Notes under the pieces: model-generated
Databases searched by the model: none
The model's input: the letters and a program-made list of their open reading frames with translations, nothing else
Told to the model about the DNA's origin: nothing
Shown: positions 47,547 through 57,127 of the stretch, in pieces
How the letters are laid out: every line of letters begins with the position of its first letter
Numbering within the stretch: position 1 is the first letter of the stretch
Source of the DNA: Fuerstiella sp.
GTDB taxonomy: Bacteria; Planctomycetota; Planctomycetia; Planctomycetales; Planctomycetaceae
DNA length: 64,000 nucleotides
Reading direction: 5' to 3'
NCBI GenBank assembly: GCA_022447225.1
Contig: JAKVAZ010000006.1
Span: 434,001 to 498,000 of the forward strand
Made by a program: the position numbers and the translations under genes

Positions 47547-49115
47547 TTACTTACGGGTCAGCTGGCTCAGCCTGAGCTGGTGAGTGTGAATCTTCTCACC
47601 GTCAATTGAGATCGCTTCGAAAGTCACGGTGGGGTCCGCAATGGTTGTATCAAATCGCATCAGTGCAAAGGAGCACATCTTGTTGTAGCCCCAGATCAGC
47701 CCGGGTGTTTTCACCACATCGTGAGTGTGACGGTTGGTCAGTCTGGAACTTTCCAGCTCGTAAAGGTCATAGCCCCCGGGTCGCGAGGTCACTCGCAGGT
47801 CCGTCCGGTGTCGATCCGCCGCGACGAGAAACAGACCGTTTATTTTCTTTGTTTCCACGAAAGAAAAAATCTCTTCACGTTCCTTGGCGTAACCGTCCCA
47901 GGTGTCCCGGCTGCCCGGCTTGACTCCGGCGGTCCACGGGACCGGTGAGGCAAGCACCTTGAAGGTCCCCTTTGAGCCGGCGAGAGTTTCAAGCAGCCAT
48001 TTTTTCTGTGCCGAGCCGAGCATTGTCGGTTCTCCCTCACGGCTACGGTAATAGCGGCCGTCAAGCAGAATGAAATGCACATCACCAATCGTGAAATCCT
48101 GCCAGCACCCCGGTTGGTTTTCGCCGCCGCCATAGGAAGCGTTGACCCAGTTTTGCCGGAAGGTATTCCAGACCGTCCGTTTCCAGACCGGCTTCTCGAT
48201 CTCAGCACCCGGCACACAGTCGTTCAGTCCGAAATCATGGTCATCGTAGATCGAGTACATACCGGTGGTCGCAGTGAAGCGCCGCCACTCGGGCCGGGAC
48301 TGGCGGCGATAATAACAATAGTGATTCGTCAGCAGATGAGTCGGGTCATCGATGTAAACGTTGTCACCGAGCATCAGGAAGGCGGCCGGCCGTGATTCCA
48401 GTACCGTGTCCCACATAGATTCCCACTTCGGAACAAACCCGGCACCACCGCCAAAGCCGACTGCGAAACTGGCAGCCGTTCCTTTTATCGGATAGGTCCG
48501 AAAGCGGGTGTTCGGGACTGGTGTCGGCTCGCCATCAATCTGGATCTCGTAACGATAGGCGTGATCTTGCTTCAGACCCGTCAGTTTGACCACGGCCGTA
48601 AAATCACTTTCTTGTTTGGCAACCACTTCCTCAGACGTGCTGATTAGCCTGCTGCTCTGTGCATCCATAACCCGAACCTGGACAGATGACTGTTTCGCTG
48701 TCCGTAGCCAGATCAAGGCGGAATCACTGCGAATCGCGCCGAGCATCGGGCCGTGTAGTATTCGCAGCGAACTGTTTTGCCTGGTCCACTCGCGGTACTG
48801 ATCGGTCCCATAGAGTGGGGCCAGCAGCATACGTGGCCCGGCCACCAGGCGTTCGAAAGGAAGACCGGCTTCCAGCGCATCCCCGGCATGCTGTAGGGCC
48901 TGGTCCGTTTGGTGCTGCCCCAGAGCGATCAGCATACGAACATAGTGTGTCTCGGAGGTTGGCCGGTCTCCCTTTTCCAGTTCCGCCAGCGCTTTGTCAA
49001 AGGCTCCGCTCGCGATATATCGAACGGCATTTCGCTCGGGATCATGCTGGGCAGCAACGGGCAAACAAAGAAGCAGGGGGAGCAGCAAAAACAGCACAGG
49101 TCGCAGATTGTTCAT
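47547..49115 (-). CDS. Secreted PhoD-like metallophosphatase
   Basis: 522 residues. The N terminus is a signal peptide (MNNLRPVLFLLLPLLLCLPVAA). Residues about 25-115 form helical repeats, perhaps TPR-like (AVRYIASGAFDKALAELEKG). A PhoD N-terminal fibronectin-like domain follows, then the phosphatase core with FGGGAG, LMLGDNVYIDDP, DDHDFGLNDC, and VAADRHRTDL. These hold the metal ligands of alkaline phosphatase D, which hydrolyses phosphomono- or diesters outside the cell. The helical-repeat front part is not in the standard protein. It is convergent with the transporter gene. Confidence 0.9.
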   Translation of the reverse strand: MNNLRPVLFLLLPLLLCLPVAAQHDPERNAVRYIASGAFDKALAELEKGDRPTSETHYVRMLIALGQHQTDQALQHAGDALEAGLPFERLVAGPRMLLAPLYGTDQYREWTRQNSSLRILHGPMLGAIRSDSALIWLRTAKQSSVQVRVMDAQSSRLISTSEEVVAKQESDFTAVVKLTGLKQDHAYRYEIQIDGEPTPVPNTRFRTYPIKGTAASFAVGFGGGAGFVPKWESMWDTVLESRPAAFLMLGDNVYIDDPTHLLTNHYCYYRRQSRPEWRRFTATTGMYSIYDDHDFGLNDCVPGAEIEKPVWKRTVWNTFRQNWVNASYGGGENQPGCWQDFTIGDVHFILLDGRYYRSREGEPTMLGSAQKKWLLETLAGSKGTFKVLASPVPWTAGVKPGSRDTWDGYAKEREEIFSFVETKKINGLFLVAADRHRTDLRVTSRPGGYDLYELESSRLTNRHTHDVVKTPGLIWGYNKMCSFALMRFDTTIADPTVTFEAISIDGEKIHTHQLRLSQLTRK

Positions 49116-49440
49116 CGGAATAGGGCATCACTCAAAACAGAGGAAACAAAACACCTGCCAGTATAGCAATCTTGTTCGGTACCTGCTTGGACGGAACGCC
49201 GGACGACAACCTGGAATGCATGGGGCACCCGTGTCCGGTCGGTGCAGGCTGACCGGACATCGAGACATAGAATGCCGTGCGTCCCAGGCGACTCAACACC
49301 GGCCGGCCGCTGCGGGTCATCGCTGGAATCACCATTACCTCCGTGCGCAGATGTTCCCGGAAAAACCATACCGAAAATCGCCCCCTAATCCCTGAGCAAA
49401 TAAGCGACTCGAACGCGGCAACCCAACGGTTGAGCAAATT

Positions 49441-51939
49441 CTATGACACCGGTGCTGCACCCATCACCTGACCGCCATTCTTTCCCGCTCCCGGACCCAT
49501 TTCGATCCGATAATCGCATTGACGAATTAAACGCCGGTCATGCTCGATCAATACAACAGTGTGACCGACCTGAACCAGCTGCTGCAGGCAGGTCATCAAC
49601 AGATCTGAATCATGCGCATGCAGGCCGTTCGATGGTTCATCCAGAATAAATAACGTTCCTGTTTCCCCGTGCTGCTCCAGGCTTCCCGACCCTTTTCCCG
49701 ATTTCCTGGAATCACGGACTCCGGCCAGGAGTGCTGCAATCCTCAATCGCTGAGCTTCGCCACCCGACAGAGTCGACAACGGCTGTCCCAGTCTCAGATA
49801 ACCGAGACCAATCTGACGCAGACCATTCAATGCTCTCTGGATTCGGTGGTGTCCGCTGAAGAACAAAAATGCATTTTCGGCAGTCATCTCCAGAACTTCA
49901 TCCACAGAACGATCCCGATATCGAATCTCAAGCACATCACCGCGAAATCGACGCCCCTGGCAGTTTTCACAAGTCGCTTCGACATCAGCAAGAAACTGCA
50001 TGTCGATCGTAACCGAACCATGCCCGTGACACTGCTCACAGCGTCCACCCTGAGAGGAATTGAAACTGAAGGTTCCGGGCGTGAAGTTCCGTTTGCGTGC
50101 TTCGTGTGTACCCGCCAGCAATCTGCGGATCTCATCAAATGCGCCAAGATATGTTGCCGGTATGCTTCGACTGGAACGCTGTAACGGATTTTGTTCGAGC
50201 AGCTGTACTTCACCGAGATACTGAGCTCCGTCTGCAACTTCGCAGAACGGATCGTGGAAATGCAGATCGTTTGCCAGTAAACGTTTTAACTCCGGATACA
50301 GGGCATCGACGATCAGGGAACTCTTGCCGCTGCCGCTCACTCCGGTCACCACGCATAATTTCTGCAGCGGCAGATCCACATCGGCCCCGTGGATGTTGTG
50401 ACACTGTATATTTCTGATCTTAAGCCAGTGCCGATCTTTAACATCTTTATCAGGCTGCCCTGTTTGCGGTGGCCGCTCTTCAACGACATTGGCTTCCCGC
50501 AGTACCTGGCCTGTATGAGTATCTGCATTCCTCAGAGCACGCGGTTGTCCCGCGAAAACAATGTCGCCACCGTCCTGACCGGCCTGAGGCCCCAGCTCAA
50601 TGACCAAATCAGCGCTGCGAATCACATCCAGATCGTGCTCAACAACCACAACCGTATTGCCGGACATCTGCAATCGACGGATGGCTTCAATCACGTGTGC
50701 GATGTCGGTTTCATGCATACCACTGGTCGGTTCATCGAGAACATACAGCGTATTGGTCATACCGCTGCCCAGCACAGAGGTCAAAACGACTCGACGCGCT
50801 TCACCTCCCGACAATGTCATCAGTGTGCGGTCAAGTGAAAGATATCCCAGTCCCATCTCCGTCAGGAACTGCAGACGCCGCCGAAGCTGCTGAAAGACTG
50901 TGACCAACGACCGACATTTCGCTTCTGACAGACATTGCTGAACATTGTTGAGCCAGACAATCAAATCACCACATTCGCACTTCAGCAGTTCAGGCAGATT
51001 CGCCCCGTTCAGCCACACAGACCGTCCAAATCGGTTGAGTCGCGTACCGTGACACGCCGAACACGACGTCAGCACCTGGTTGACCACCGTGCCGGTCCCC
51101 TGACACTCGGCACAGGCTCCTGCAGCCGTATGAAAACTCAGCAAATCCTGAGTCACCGGCGGAAAATCAATCTGACAGTCAGGACAAAAACAGGATTCAA
51201 AATAGACCGTGCGATGATACCGACGGTCGTCCACCATAATTTCTCCGTCTGATGATTCCATCAGAATATGACACGCCTCCCCCTGATTGAATGCCTGTTG
51301 GGTTGCTTCCGATATACGCTCACGATCCTGATCACGACATTGAACCCGATCAACAACAACCAGCAACTGTGTCATATCGACAGAAGCCGGTATGTCTTCC
51401 AGGCGGACGCTTCTGTGCCTCATAATACCTCGAGTAAACCCCAGGCGAATGAACTCGTCGACATGTGTCTGCGGTTGAGGTATCAGTGCAATCATGGCAC
51501 GAGCCGATGTACTGAGACTGCTTACACTCTGCGCCACACTGTCGGGTGTCCAGGTCCGTAAAGAATTTTTGCACCCAGGACAGTGCCGGACTCCGGTTTG
51601 AGCAAACAGCAGCTGCAGATATCGCAAAATCTCTGTTCGTGACCCGACCGTACTCAGAGCGTTCACAAGTCGCCGCTGCTGCCGCACAGCGATAGCCGGT
51701 GGAATCCCTTCGATTCGATCGAAGTCCGGCCTTTCCAGCTGATTCAGAAACTGTCGAGCGTGGGATGAGAATGTTTCGACATAGCGGCGTTGCCCTTCCG
51801 CATACAGCGTATCGAACGCCAGGCTGCTTTTTCCTGAACCACTGACACCACAGATGACGATCACGGCATTATGAGGCATCCGGACACTGATCCCGCGAAG
51901 GTTGTGAACCCGCACTCCTTCCAGATCGATATGTGTCAT
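49441..51939 (-). CDS. UvrA-like ABC ATPase (UvrA paralogue)
   Basis: 832 residues from ATG 51939 (MTHIDLEGVRVHNLRG); a longer frame to 51987 is open. Both ATPase modules are intact: Walker A GVSGSGKSSL twice, signatures LSGGEARR and LSGGEAQR, and Walker B segments VLDEPTSGMH and ILDEPSNGLH. Two zinc modules are visible (CAECQGTG...CSACHG and CEQCHGHG...CENCQG). It is about 100 residues shorter than canonical UvrA (about 940), and DEPTSGMHETD differs from the usual DEPSIGLHQRD. I infer a paralogue of the UvrA2/DrrC kind rather than the repair enzyme. No uvrB is nearby. Confidence 0.88.
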   Translation of the reverse strand: MTHIDLEGVRVHNLRGISVRMPHNAVIVICGVSGSGKSSLAFDTLYAEGQRRYVETFSSHARQFLNQLERPDFDRIEGIPPAIAVRQQRRLVNALSTVGSRTEILRYLQLLFAQTGVRHCPGCKNSLRTWTPDSVAQSVSSLSTSARAMIALIPQPQTHVDEFIRLGFTRGIMRHRSVRLEDIPASVDMTQLLVVVDRVQCRDQDRERISEATQQAFNQGEACHILMESSDGEIMVDDRRYHRTVYFESCFCPDCQIDFPPVTQDLLSFHTAAGACAECQGTGTVVNQVLTSCSACHGTRLNRFGRSVWLNGANLPELLKCECGDLIVWLNNVQQCLSEAKCRSLVTVFQQLRRRLQFLTEMGLGYLSLDRTLMTLSGGEARRVVLTSVLGSGMTNTLYVLDEPTSGMHETDIAHVIEAIRRLQMSGNTVVVVEHDLDVIRSADLVIELGPQAGQDGGDIVFAGQPRALRNADTHTGQVLREANVVEERPPQTGQPDKDVKDRHWLKIRNIQCHNIHGADVDLPLQKLCVVTGVSGSGKSSLIVDALYPELKRLLANDLHFHDPFCEVADGAQYLGEVQLLEQNPLQRSSRSIPATYLGAFDEIRRLLAGTHEARKRNFTPGTFSFNSSQGGRCEQCHGHGSVTIDMQFLADVEATCENCQGRRFRGDVLEIRYRDRSVDEVLEMTAENAFLFFSGHHRIQRALNGLRQIGLGYLRLGQPLSTLSGGEAQRLRIAALLAGVRDSRKSGKGSGSLEQHGETGTLFILDEPSNGLHAHDSDLLMTCLQQLVQVGHTVVLIEHDRRLIRQCDYRIEMGPGAGKNGGQVMGAAPVS

Positions 51940-52239
51940 TTTACCCCTCCCGGATGCGATATGCTTCAGCCTCTCGCTCCGAGGCATAATAGGGAAGGAC
52001 CGAACTCAAGTGGCGGGATATAACAGTGAACGGCACCTGGCAAATCCGCCACAGCTTGATACCTCAAACACGGGCAGATTCGAGAACACAGGAATTTTGC
52101 AATTGACCTGCAGACTGGGCTATGGCACTGAATTGAATGCTGCTGCAGGAAACGCTGCCCGGTCGGCGCCAGAGACCCCGTTCTCAATGCCATTTTGTCT
52201 GTAAACTCATCTGCTCCCTGGTTTCAACAGTCGCTGCTG

Positions 52240-53520
52240 TTAAGGCAAATACGAAAATTCATTGATCGCTGAATCGAGAAACTCCACGCTGTATCCGGAA
52301 TTCTCCGGTGGCATGTAGCGACCGTTCTTCATCGTAACGGGATGCCGCAAATGCTCGTGCAGGTGATCAGAATACTCCGCAATCCGATCCTCCTGAGTGC
52401 CGGAAACGCAGATGTAGTCAATCATTGTCAGGTGCTGGACATACTCGCACAGGCCCACCCCACCGGCGTGAGGACACACGGGGATACCAAATCGTTCGGC
52501 CAGCAGCATGACCGCAAGCACCTCATTGACCCCCCCCAGACGGCAGCTGTCCAGCTGACAAACCTGCATCCCTCCGGCTTCCATGAACTGCCGAAACATG
52601 ATGCGGTTATGACACATCTCGCCGGTTGCGATTCGTACCGGTGCAACGGCCTTGGAGATTTCTGCGTGGCCCAGAATGTCATCGGGATAAGTCGGTTCTT
52701 CGACGAACCACAGATCGAATTCCTTCAGCTGCTGAATCCATTCGATTGCTTCCGGAACGTCCCACATCTGATTGGCATCGACCATCATGCGAGCCTCCGG
52801 CCCCAGTTCGGAACGCAGCAGCCCACAACGTCGCCGATCATCTTCCAGTTCGCGGCCCACTTTGATCTTGAAATGATTCCAGCCGCGATTCTTCAGGTCC
52901 GCACATTTGGACCGGAGATCATCGTCACTGTAACCAAGCCACCCGGCAGATGTGGTGTAGCTGGGAAACCCGTGTTCCAGCAGTTCTTCGATTCGTTGCT
53001 GTTTACCATTTTCTCGCGAGTTAAGGATCTCTGTTGCCTGGCTCCTGTTAAGACACTGAGTGAGATAACGAAAGTCCACACAGGCCGCGATCTGCTCCGG
53101 CGTCATTTCTGCGATGAGACGCCAAAGCGGCCGTTCATTGATCTGGCACCAAAGATCCCAGACCGCATTGATGACTGCAGCTGCCGCCAAATGAATGACG
53201 CCCTTCTCCGGGCCCAGCCATCGCAACTGACTGTCTGCGGTCATCTTCCGGTACAAAGTTAACGGTTCTGCCATCAGCGATTCGACGGTGGTTCCGGTCA
53301 GCAGCGACGCGAGTGACTGGATTCCCGCCACACACAGTTCGTTACCCCGTCCAATCGTAAACGTCATTCCATGGCCGCTGAGCTGGTCAGACGACGTTTT
53401 CAAGACCACATAGGCCGCCGAATAATCAGGATCCGGATTCATGGCATCGGAACCATCCAGATGCTGTGACGTGGGAAATCGAAGGTCAAATGTGTCAAAG
53501 CCGGTAATCGTTGTGGGCAT
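52240..53520 (-). CDS. fucD: L-fuconate dehydratase
   Basis: 426 residues of the enolase superfamily. It removes water from L-fuconate to give 2-keto-3-deoxy-L-fuconate. Catalytic and metal residues: K218 and K220 (KIKVG), D248 and N250 (VDANQMWD), E274 (VEEPTYPDD), E301 (GEMCHNR) and H351 (PHAGGVGL). From memory, the Xanthomonas campestris enzyme uses a lysine at 220 and a histidine at 351, the same numbers. The gene is on the same strand as a DUF309 gene that ends two bases before its start. An SDR and an aldolase that could continue the pathway lie within 7 kb. Confidence 0.93.
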   Translation of the reverse strand: MPTTITGFDTFDLRFPTSQHLDGSDAMNPDPDYSAAYVVLKTSSDQLSGHGMTFTIGRGNELCVAGIQSLASLLTGTTVESLMAEPLTLYRKMTADSQLRWLGPEKGVIHLAAAAVINAVWDLWCQINERPLWRLIAEMTPEQIAACVDFRYLTQCLNRSQATEILNSRENGKQQRIEELLEHGFPSYTTSAGWLGYSDDDLRSKCADLKNRGWNHFKIKVGRELEDDRRRCGLLRSELGPEARMMVDANQMWDVPEAIEWIQQLKEFDLWFVEEPTYPDDILGHAEISKAVAPVRIATGEMCHNRIMFRQFMEAGGMQVCQLDSCRLGGVNEVLAVMLLAERFGIPVCPHAGGVGLCEYVQHLTMIDYICVSGTQEDRIAEYSDHLHEHLRHPVTMKNGRYMPPENSGYSVEFLDSAINEFSYLP

Positions 53521-53522
53521 AA

Positions 53523-53948
53523 CTAATTGCGGTTGGAAGACTTTGAAGAACGACGAATGTACGGGATACGTGAAGACCGTAGTGTAACTCCGTGAGGATA
53601 ACCATCGTGTGCTGCCAGCAAATCTTCAAGGCAGAATTCCAGATCTTTAAGCAATCCAGTGACGTCAACACCACAAAATTCAGGCTCGAATGTCTGCAGG
53701 TAAGCAACACAGCTTCCGTACATCCTGCGGGCACCACCAAGATTTCCACCTTCGAAATGGAACAAACAAACGGCAGCGTGAATCAGTCCGTGAAAGAACG
53801 TTTTTTCCGGACCAATAAGTTCAGACCAAAAGTCTTCGAAAACGTCGTGGCATTCAAAGAACTCACGTTCGTTGAACAGACGAATTCCATGGTCGATGCG
53901 GGGATCATTGGGATCGAACAACACGACGAGACCTGTGTAAAACGTCAT
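53523..53948 (-). CDS. DUF309 family protein
   Basis: 141 residues. The pattern G-I-R-L-F-N-E-R-E-F-F-E-C-H-D-V-F-E-D-F-W, then FFHGLIHAAVCLFHFEGGNLGGARRMYGS, is the DUF309 signature. It is an all-helical small protein of unknown role; conserved E/H residues suggest metal or polar binding. Its C-terminal 25 residues are basic and variable. It stops two bases before the fucD start on the same strand, so the two are likely co-translated, but nothing ties DUF309 to fucose. Confidence 0.85.
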   Translation of the reverse strand: MTFYTGLVVLFDPNDPRIDHGIRLFNEREFFECHDVFEDFWSELIGPEKTFFHGLIHAAVCLFHFEGGNLGGARRMYGSCVAYLQTFEPEFCGVDVTGLLKDLEFCLEDLLAAHDGYPHGVTLRSSRIPYIRRSSKSSNRN

Positions 53949-54129
53949 CCGATGACCGTCAACCCTGCCGGCCCGCGTCCCGCCGAATTATGAGCATTGA
54001 CAACAGTCTGCTGTCTGCGGGATCGCTAATCCGGCACATGCCTCAGAGAACGGATATGAAACGATTAAAACCTTCCACAGACTGATATGCTGCAGATCCT
54101 CAGCCACACATCTGTCCCAAATCACCGGA

Positions 54130-54423
54130 TCAAAAACCATGATTGAACCGCCGATAATCGTAGACTTCAAACGGTTTATCGTCTCCTTTTAAGCAACAGC
54201 CATAACAACAGCGGTGTATGAAGCAGCGTGCCAATTGAGACACGGCAATACAATAAAGACCTGCCATATAACTCAGCTCACCCCAGTCCCCGTCGTGAAC
54301 CGTGAAAACAAAACCGGTGGCATGAGCTTCACAAAACACCAGACGCCCGGCAGGTAATTCAGCAAAGACACAATCCGGAATCCACAAGAACATCTTCATT
54401 CGCTGAACCAGATTCAGCTGCAA
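54130..54423 (-). CDS. Possible small protein, unknown
   Basis: 97 residues (or 89 from the ATG at 54399). It starts 12 bases after the aldolase stop on the same strand. The first half (MKMFLWIPDCVFAELPAGRL, then FVFTVHDGDWGELS) looks protein-like and the second half has several cysteine pairs (RCCYGCC). No family recognised. It could be a real downstream gene or a chance frame. The surrounding stretch 53949-54434 holds nothing else that I can support. Confidence 0.35.
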   Translation of the reverse strand: MQLNLVQRMKMFLWIPDCVFAELPAGRLVFCEAHATGFVFTVHDGDWGELSYMAGLYCIAVSQLARCFIHRCCYGCCLKGDDKPFEVYDYRRFNHGF

Positions 54424-54434
54424 TCCGGTTCGAG

Positions 54435-55286
54435 TCAGGCCTGCGGCTGCTGCTCGCCGGACATCACACGATATTCATCCACAAGCCTGGTTGCGCCCGC
54501 TGAGATCAAAGACAATTCATCGATGGCTTCAAAGAATCGTGCTCCCCGACTGATCCATTGCCGAGCCGCATCACTGTCAGATGCTGTGGTTCCGAACGCC
54601 ACATTGTGTTTCCTGCACAGATCATTGATCTCCTGCATGGGTCCGGCTACGTCGGGATGGTCGTAATCGCCAGGCTGACCCATTTCAATCGAAAAATCGC
54701 CTGGCCCCACATAAACCATATCAACGCCGGGCGTGCTGACAATCTCTTCCGCGTTCTCATAAGCCCGACGAGTTTCAATGTGAACGACGATTGCAGTTTC
54801 TTCGTCCTGTTCAGCCATCCACGTCTTCCAGTCGGGTGGCTGGAGATAGCCACTGCTTCCATAGCCCGGGGCAATCGCCCGCGTCCCGGCAGGTGGAAAT
54901 TTGACATAGCTTCGAAGTGTCTCAATTTCGGCGCGACTTTCGGTTCTGGGAAGCTGAATGCCGACCACACCGCATTCAAGTAATTTTGCAACTTCGGCTC
55001 GTTCCAGTTGCGGTGTCTTGGCAATCACCGGCAGACCGTTGTCCCGAGCACACAAAACAGTGTCCGCCAGTGTCGTTGGATCGAAGAATCCATGCTCGTA
55101 TTCGATGTAAAGAAAGTCAAAGCCAGCCTGTACATACAGCTTGACCAGTGACGGTCGAGCATATTCGGTGAGTATTCCACCAACCAGCACCCGGTCGCTG
55201 CTCAATGCCTGTTTGAGATCACGTCCGGGTTGACGGGTCGGAGAAGTGCTGCGATTTCGCATTGCTCCGGTTTTTGATTTCGCCAT
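54435..55286 (-). CDS. HpcH/HpaI-family aldolase
   Basis: 283 residues. A TIM-barrel class II aldolase of the HpcH/HpaI/citrate lyase beta family, which splits 2-keto-3-deoxy acids to pyruvate and an aldehyde, with a divalent metal. Visible: FLYIEYEHG, IAKTPQLERAEVAKLLECGVVGIQLPRTES, and VYVGPGDFSIEMGQP. Conserved glutamate and aspartate ligands and the arginine after GPGD fit the family. The first 28 residues are polar and probably a non-conserved extension. Substrate not visible; the nearby L-fuconate dehydratase makes a 2-keto-3-deoxy sugar acid, so a matching role is possible. Confidence 0.85.
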   Translation of the reverse strand: MAKSKTGAMRNRSTSPTRQPGRDLKQALSSDRVLVGGILTEYARPSLVKLYVQAGFDFLYIEYEHGFFDPTTLADTVLCARDNGLPVIAKTPQLERAEVAKLLECGVVGIQLPRTESRAEIETLRSYVKFPPAGTRAIAPGYGSSGYLQPPDWKTWMAEQDEETAIVVHIETRRAYENAEEIVSTPGVDMVYVGPGDFSIEMGQPGDYDHPDVAGPMQEINDLCRKHNVAFGTTASDSDAARQWISRGARFFEAIDELSLISAGATRLVDEYRVMSGEQQPQA

Positions 55287-55687
55287 CTAAAATTGCTCCG
55301 TTCGAGTCTGTCTTCAAAAACCACCACGTAGTATGTCGTATTGTCCGGCGGCTGCCGATCCTCGCCATCTGAAGGCCATTCCGCAACCGATTCAGCGTTT
55401 TCTGACATGGATTGAATGACATCCACTGCAGCCTGAGTTGTTCACACAGCCTGAATACAGCGGGATGGCTGCGTTTGTTTTGCCGGCTGCCGATCGTTCA
55501 CCTGACTGAGTTGCAAGTTACGACAATCTCGCTAAATCAGTCGAACAGGTTGTCGGTTCAGAAGCATGCAGCTTAAATGTTCTGCACTGACCGGTCTAAG
55601 AATGTGCCGGCACTTAATACTGTGGTTCAAAATCACTGAACAAACACTGCCCCCACCGTCCTTATACGATTCCGGAAGAAGTTCGAA
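55287..55687. other. Divergent intergenic region
   Basis: About 400 bases between the aldolase start (-) and the Nramp-like gene start (+). No gene or clear promoter is recognised; short frames here are unsupported. Confidence 0.4.
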
Positions 55688-56992
55688 ATGACGAATTCAT
55701 CCACGAACGAACAAACAGCAGGAGAGCCACCTCGCACATTTTCTGAATACATGCGGTCGTTTGGACCGGGAATCGTCGTCGTGCTGACCTGGCTGGGAGC
55801 GGGTGATATCGTCGACATGGGCGTTGCCGGCAGCAACTATGGCTACTCACTGATGTGGGTACTTGTTCTCGCGGTCGTCATGCGATTTCTGTTTGTCTCG
55901 TTGATTGCCAAGTACCAGTTGTGTAATCAGCATTCGGAAGGGGTCCTTGATGGCCTCGTTCGATTACATCCATGGTACGCACCGGGGCTCCTGCTGTCTG
56001 CTGTGGTAATGGGACACGTCTACGGATCGTACATGACCGTTGGAGTCGGCGAAGCGTGTCGCAACGTCACTGGTCTCGGCGAGGTCTGGCATTGGGCCGT
56101 CCTGTGGAATGGCATTGCTGTGGTGTTGATCTTCCAGCCAGCGTACAGCCGCATCGAAAACAGCTTCAAGGTTTTTCTTGCGCTGTTGTCCGTATCGTTC
56201 CTGGGAACAGCCATCTGGATTGGGCCCAGTCCTGAAGGCATCGTGCAGGGATTATACCGCATGGAGCTTCCGGATCAGGCCGGCGAATTTAATCCGTGGC
56301 TTGTTGCAACCGCAATGATCGGCGCTGTCGGTGGCTCTCTGATGAATCTGGTCTATCCATATTTTCTGGATGCCAAGGGGTGGCGCGGCCCGCAGTTTCG
56401 ACGCGTCCAGCTTTATGACTTTCTCCTGGCGGTGTTCGTTATGATCCTGCTCAATCTGGCGGTATGGACACTGGGTGCTGAACTGCTCCATCCCAAGGGA
56501 GAGACCATCGAAAAAATGGACGATCTGCCGCGACTGTTGAGTAAAATTCTGGGTCCAAACGGGCGTGTACTGTTCTACCTTGGAGTGTTCTCCGCGGTCT
56601 ATACCTCGCTGGTTGGCCACGCGATGGGCCTCGGTTATCTCGGGACGCACGCCCTGATGAGATGGCAGGGTGCCGAAGGGAACCACACACAGGCGGGCTA
56701 CCGTGAGCATCCGGTGTATCGCTGGATCGCTCTATGGTGTCTGATTTCACCACTCATCTGGACCGTTCCCGGAATGCCCGGATTCGTCAAGCTGACTCTG
56801 GTGGCTAACAGCGCTCAGGTTGTACTGTTGCCTTTAATTGCCGGCGGCTTGTGGTGTATCACAGCCAAGGCTCCGTATATTGGCAGCAAATATAAGAATC
56901 GCTGGTGGGAAAACCTCGTGATGGGCGGATTATTTGTTCTCGCGGTCTGGGGCGGATACAAATCAATTGAGTCACTCTTGTCGTCGCTGTGA
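55688..56992 (+). CDS. Nramp-like membrane transporter with changed metal motif
   Basis: 434 residues with about eleven hydrophobic segments. FGPGIVVVLTWLGAGDIVDM near residue 25-44 aligns with the first Nramp span, and a G-S-x-x-N-L-V-Y-P-Y-F stretch (about 218-227) with the sixth. In manganese/iron transporters the first span carries DPGN as metal ligands; here the equivalent segment is GAGD (37-40). So this is an Nramp-superfamily member whose cargo is likely not the usual divalent metal. Related planctomycete proteins are common. No neighbouring gene tells its substrate. Confidence 0.82.
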   Translation: MTNSSTNEQTAGEPPRTFSEYMRSFGPGIVVVLTWLGAGDIVDMGVAGSNYGYSLMWVLVLAVVMRFLFVSLIAKYQLCNQHSEGVLDGLVRLHPWYAPGLLLSAVVMGHVYGSYMTVGVGEACRNVTGLGEVWHWAVLWNGIAVVLIFQPAYSRIENSFKVFLALLSVSFLGTAIWIGPSPEGIVQGLYRMELPDQAGEFNPWLVATAMIGAVGGSLMNLVYPYFLDAKGWRGPQFRRVQLYDFLLAVFVMILLNLAVWTLGAELLHPKGETIEKMDDLPRLLSKILGPNGRVLFYLGVFSAVYTSLVGHAMGLGYLGTHALMRWQGAEGNHTQAGYREHPVYRWIALWCLISPLIWTVPGMPGFVKLTLVANSAQVVLLPLIAGGLWCITAKAPYIGSKYKNRWWENLVMGGLFVLAVWGGYKSIESLLSSL

Positions 56993-57127
56993 TCGCAGCA
57001 GCATCCACTAACCGCAATAACGTTTAACGGCATCATGTGGTGGCCCAGGGAAACCATGCGGCTTTTGTCCGCAACCTCGAAACCGGGGCAGGATTGATTG
57101 TTAAGGAGCTGTTAGCGCGACAGACCT

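Noticed and set aside
52342-53262. 306-codon + strand frame opposite L-fuconate dehydratase
   Set aside because: The - strand gene has every catalytic residue in place; the antisense frame is a by-product.
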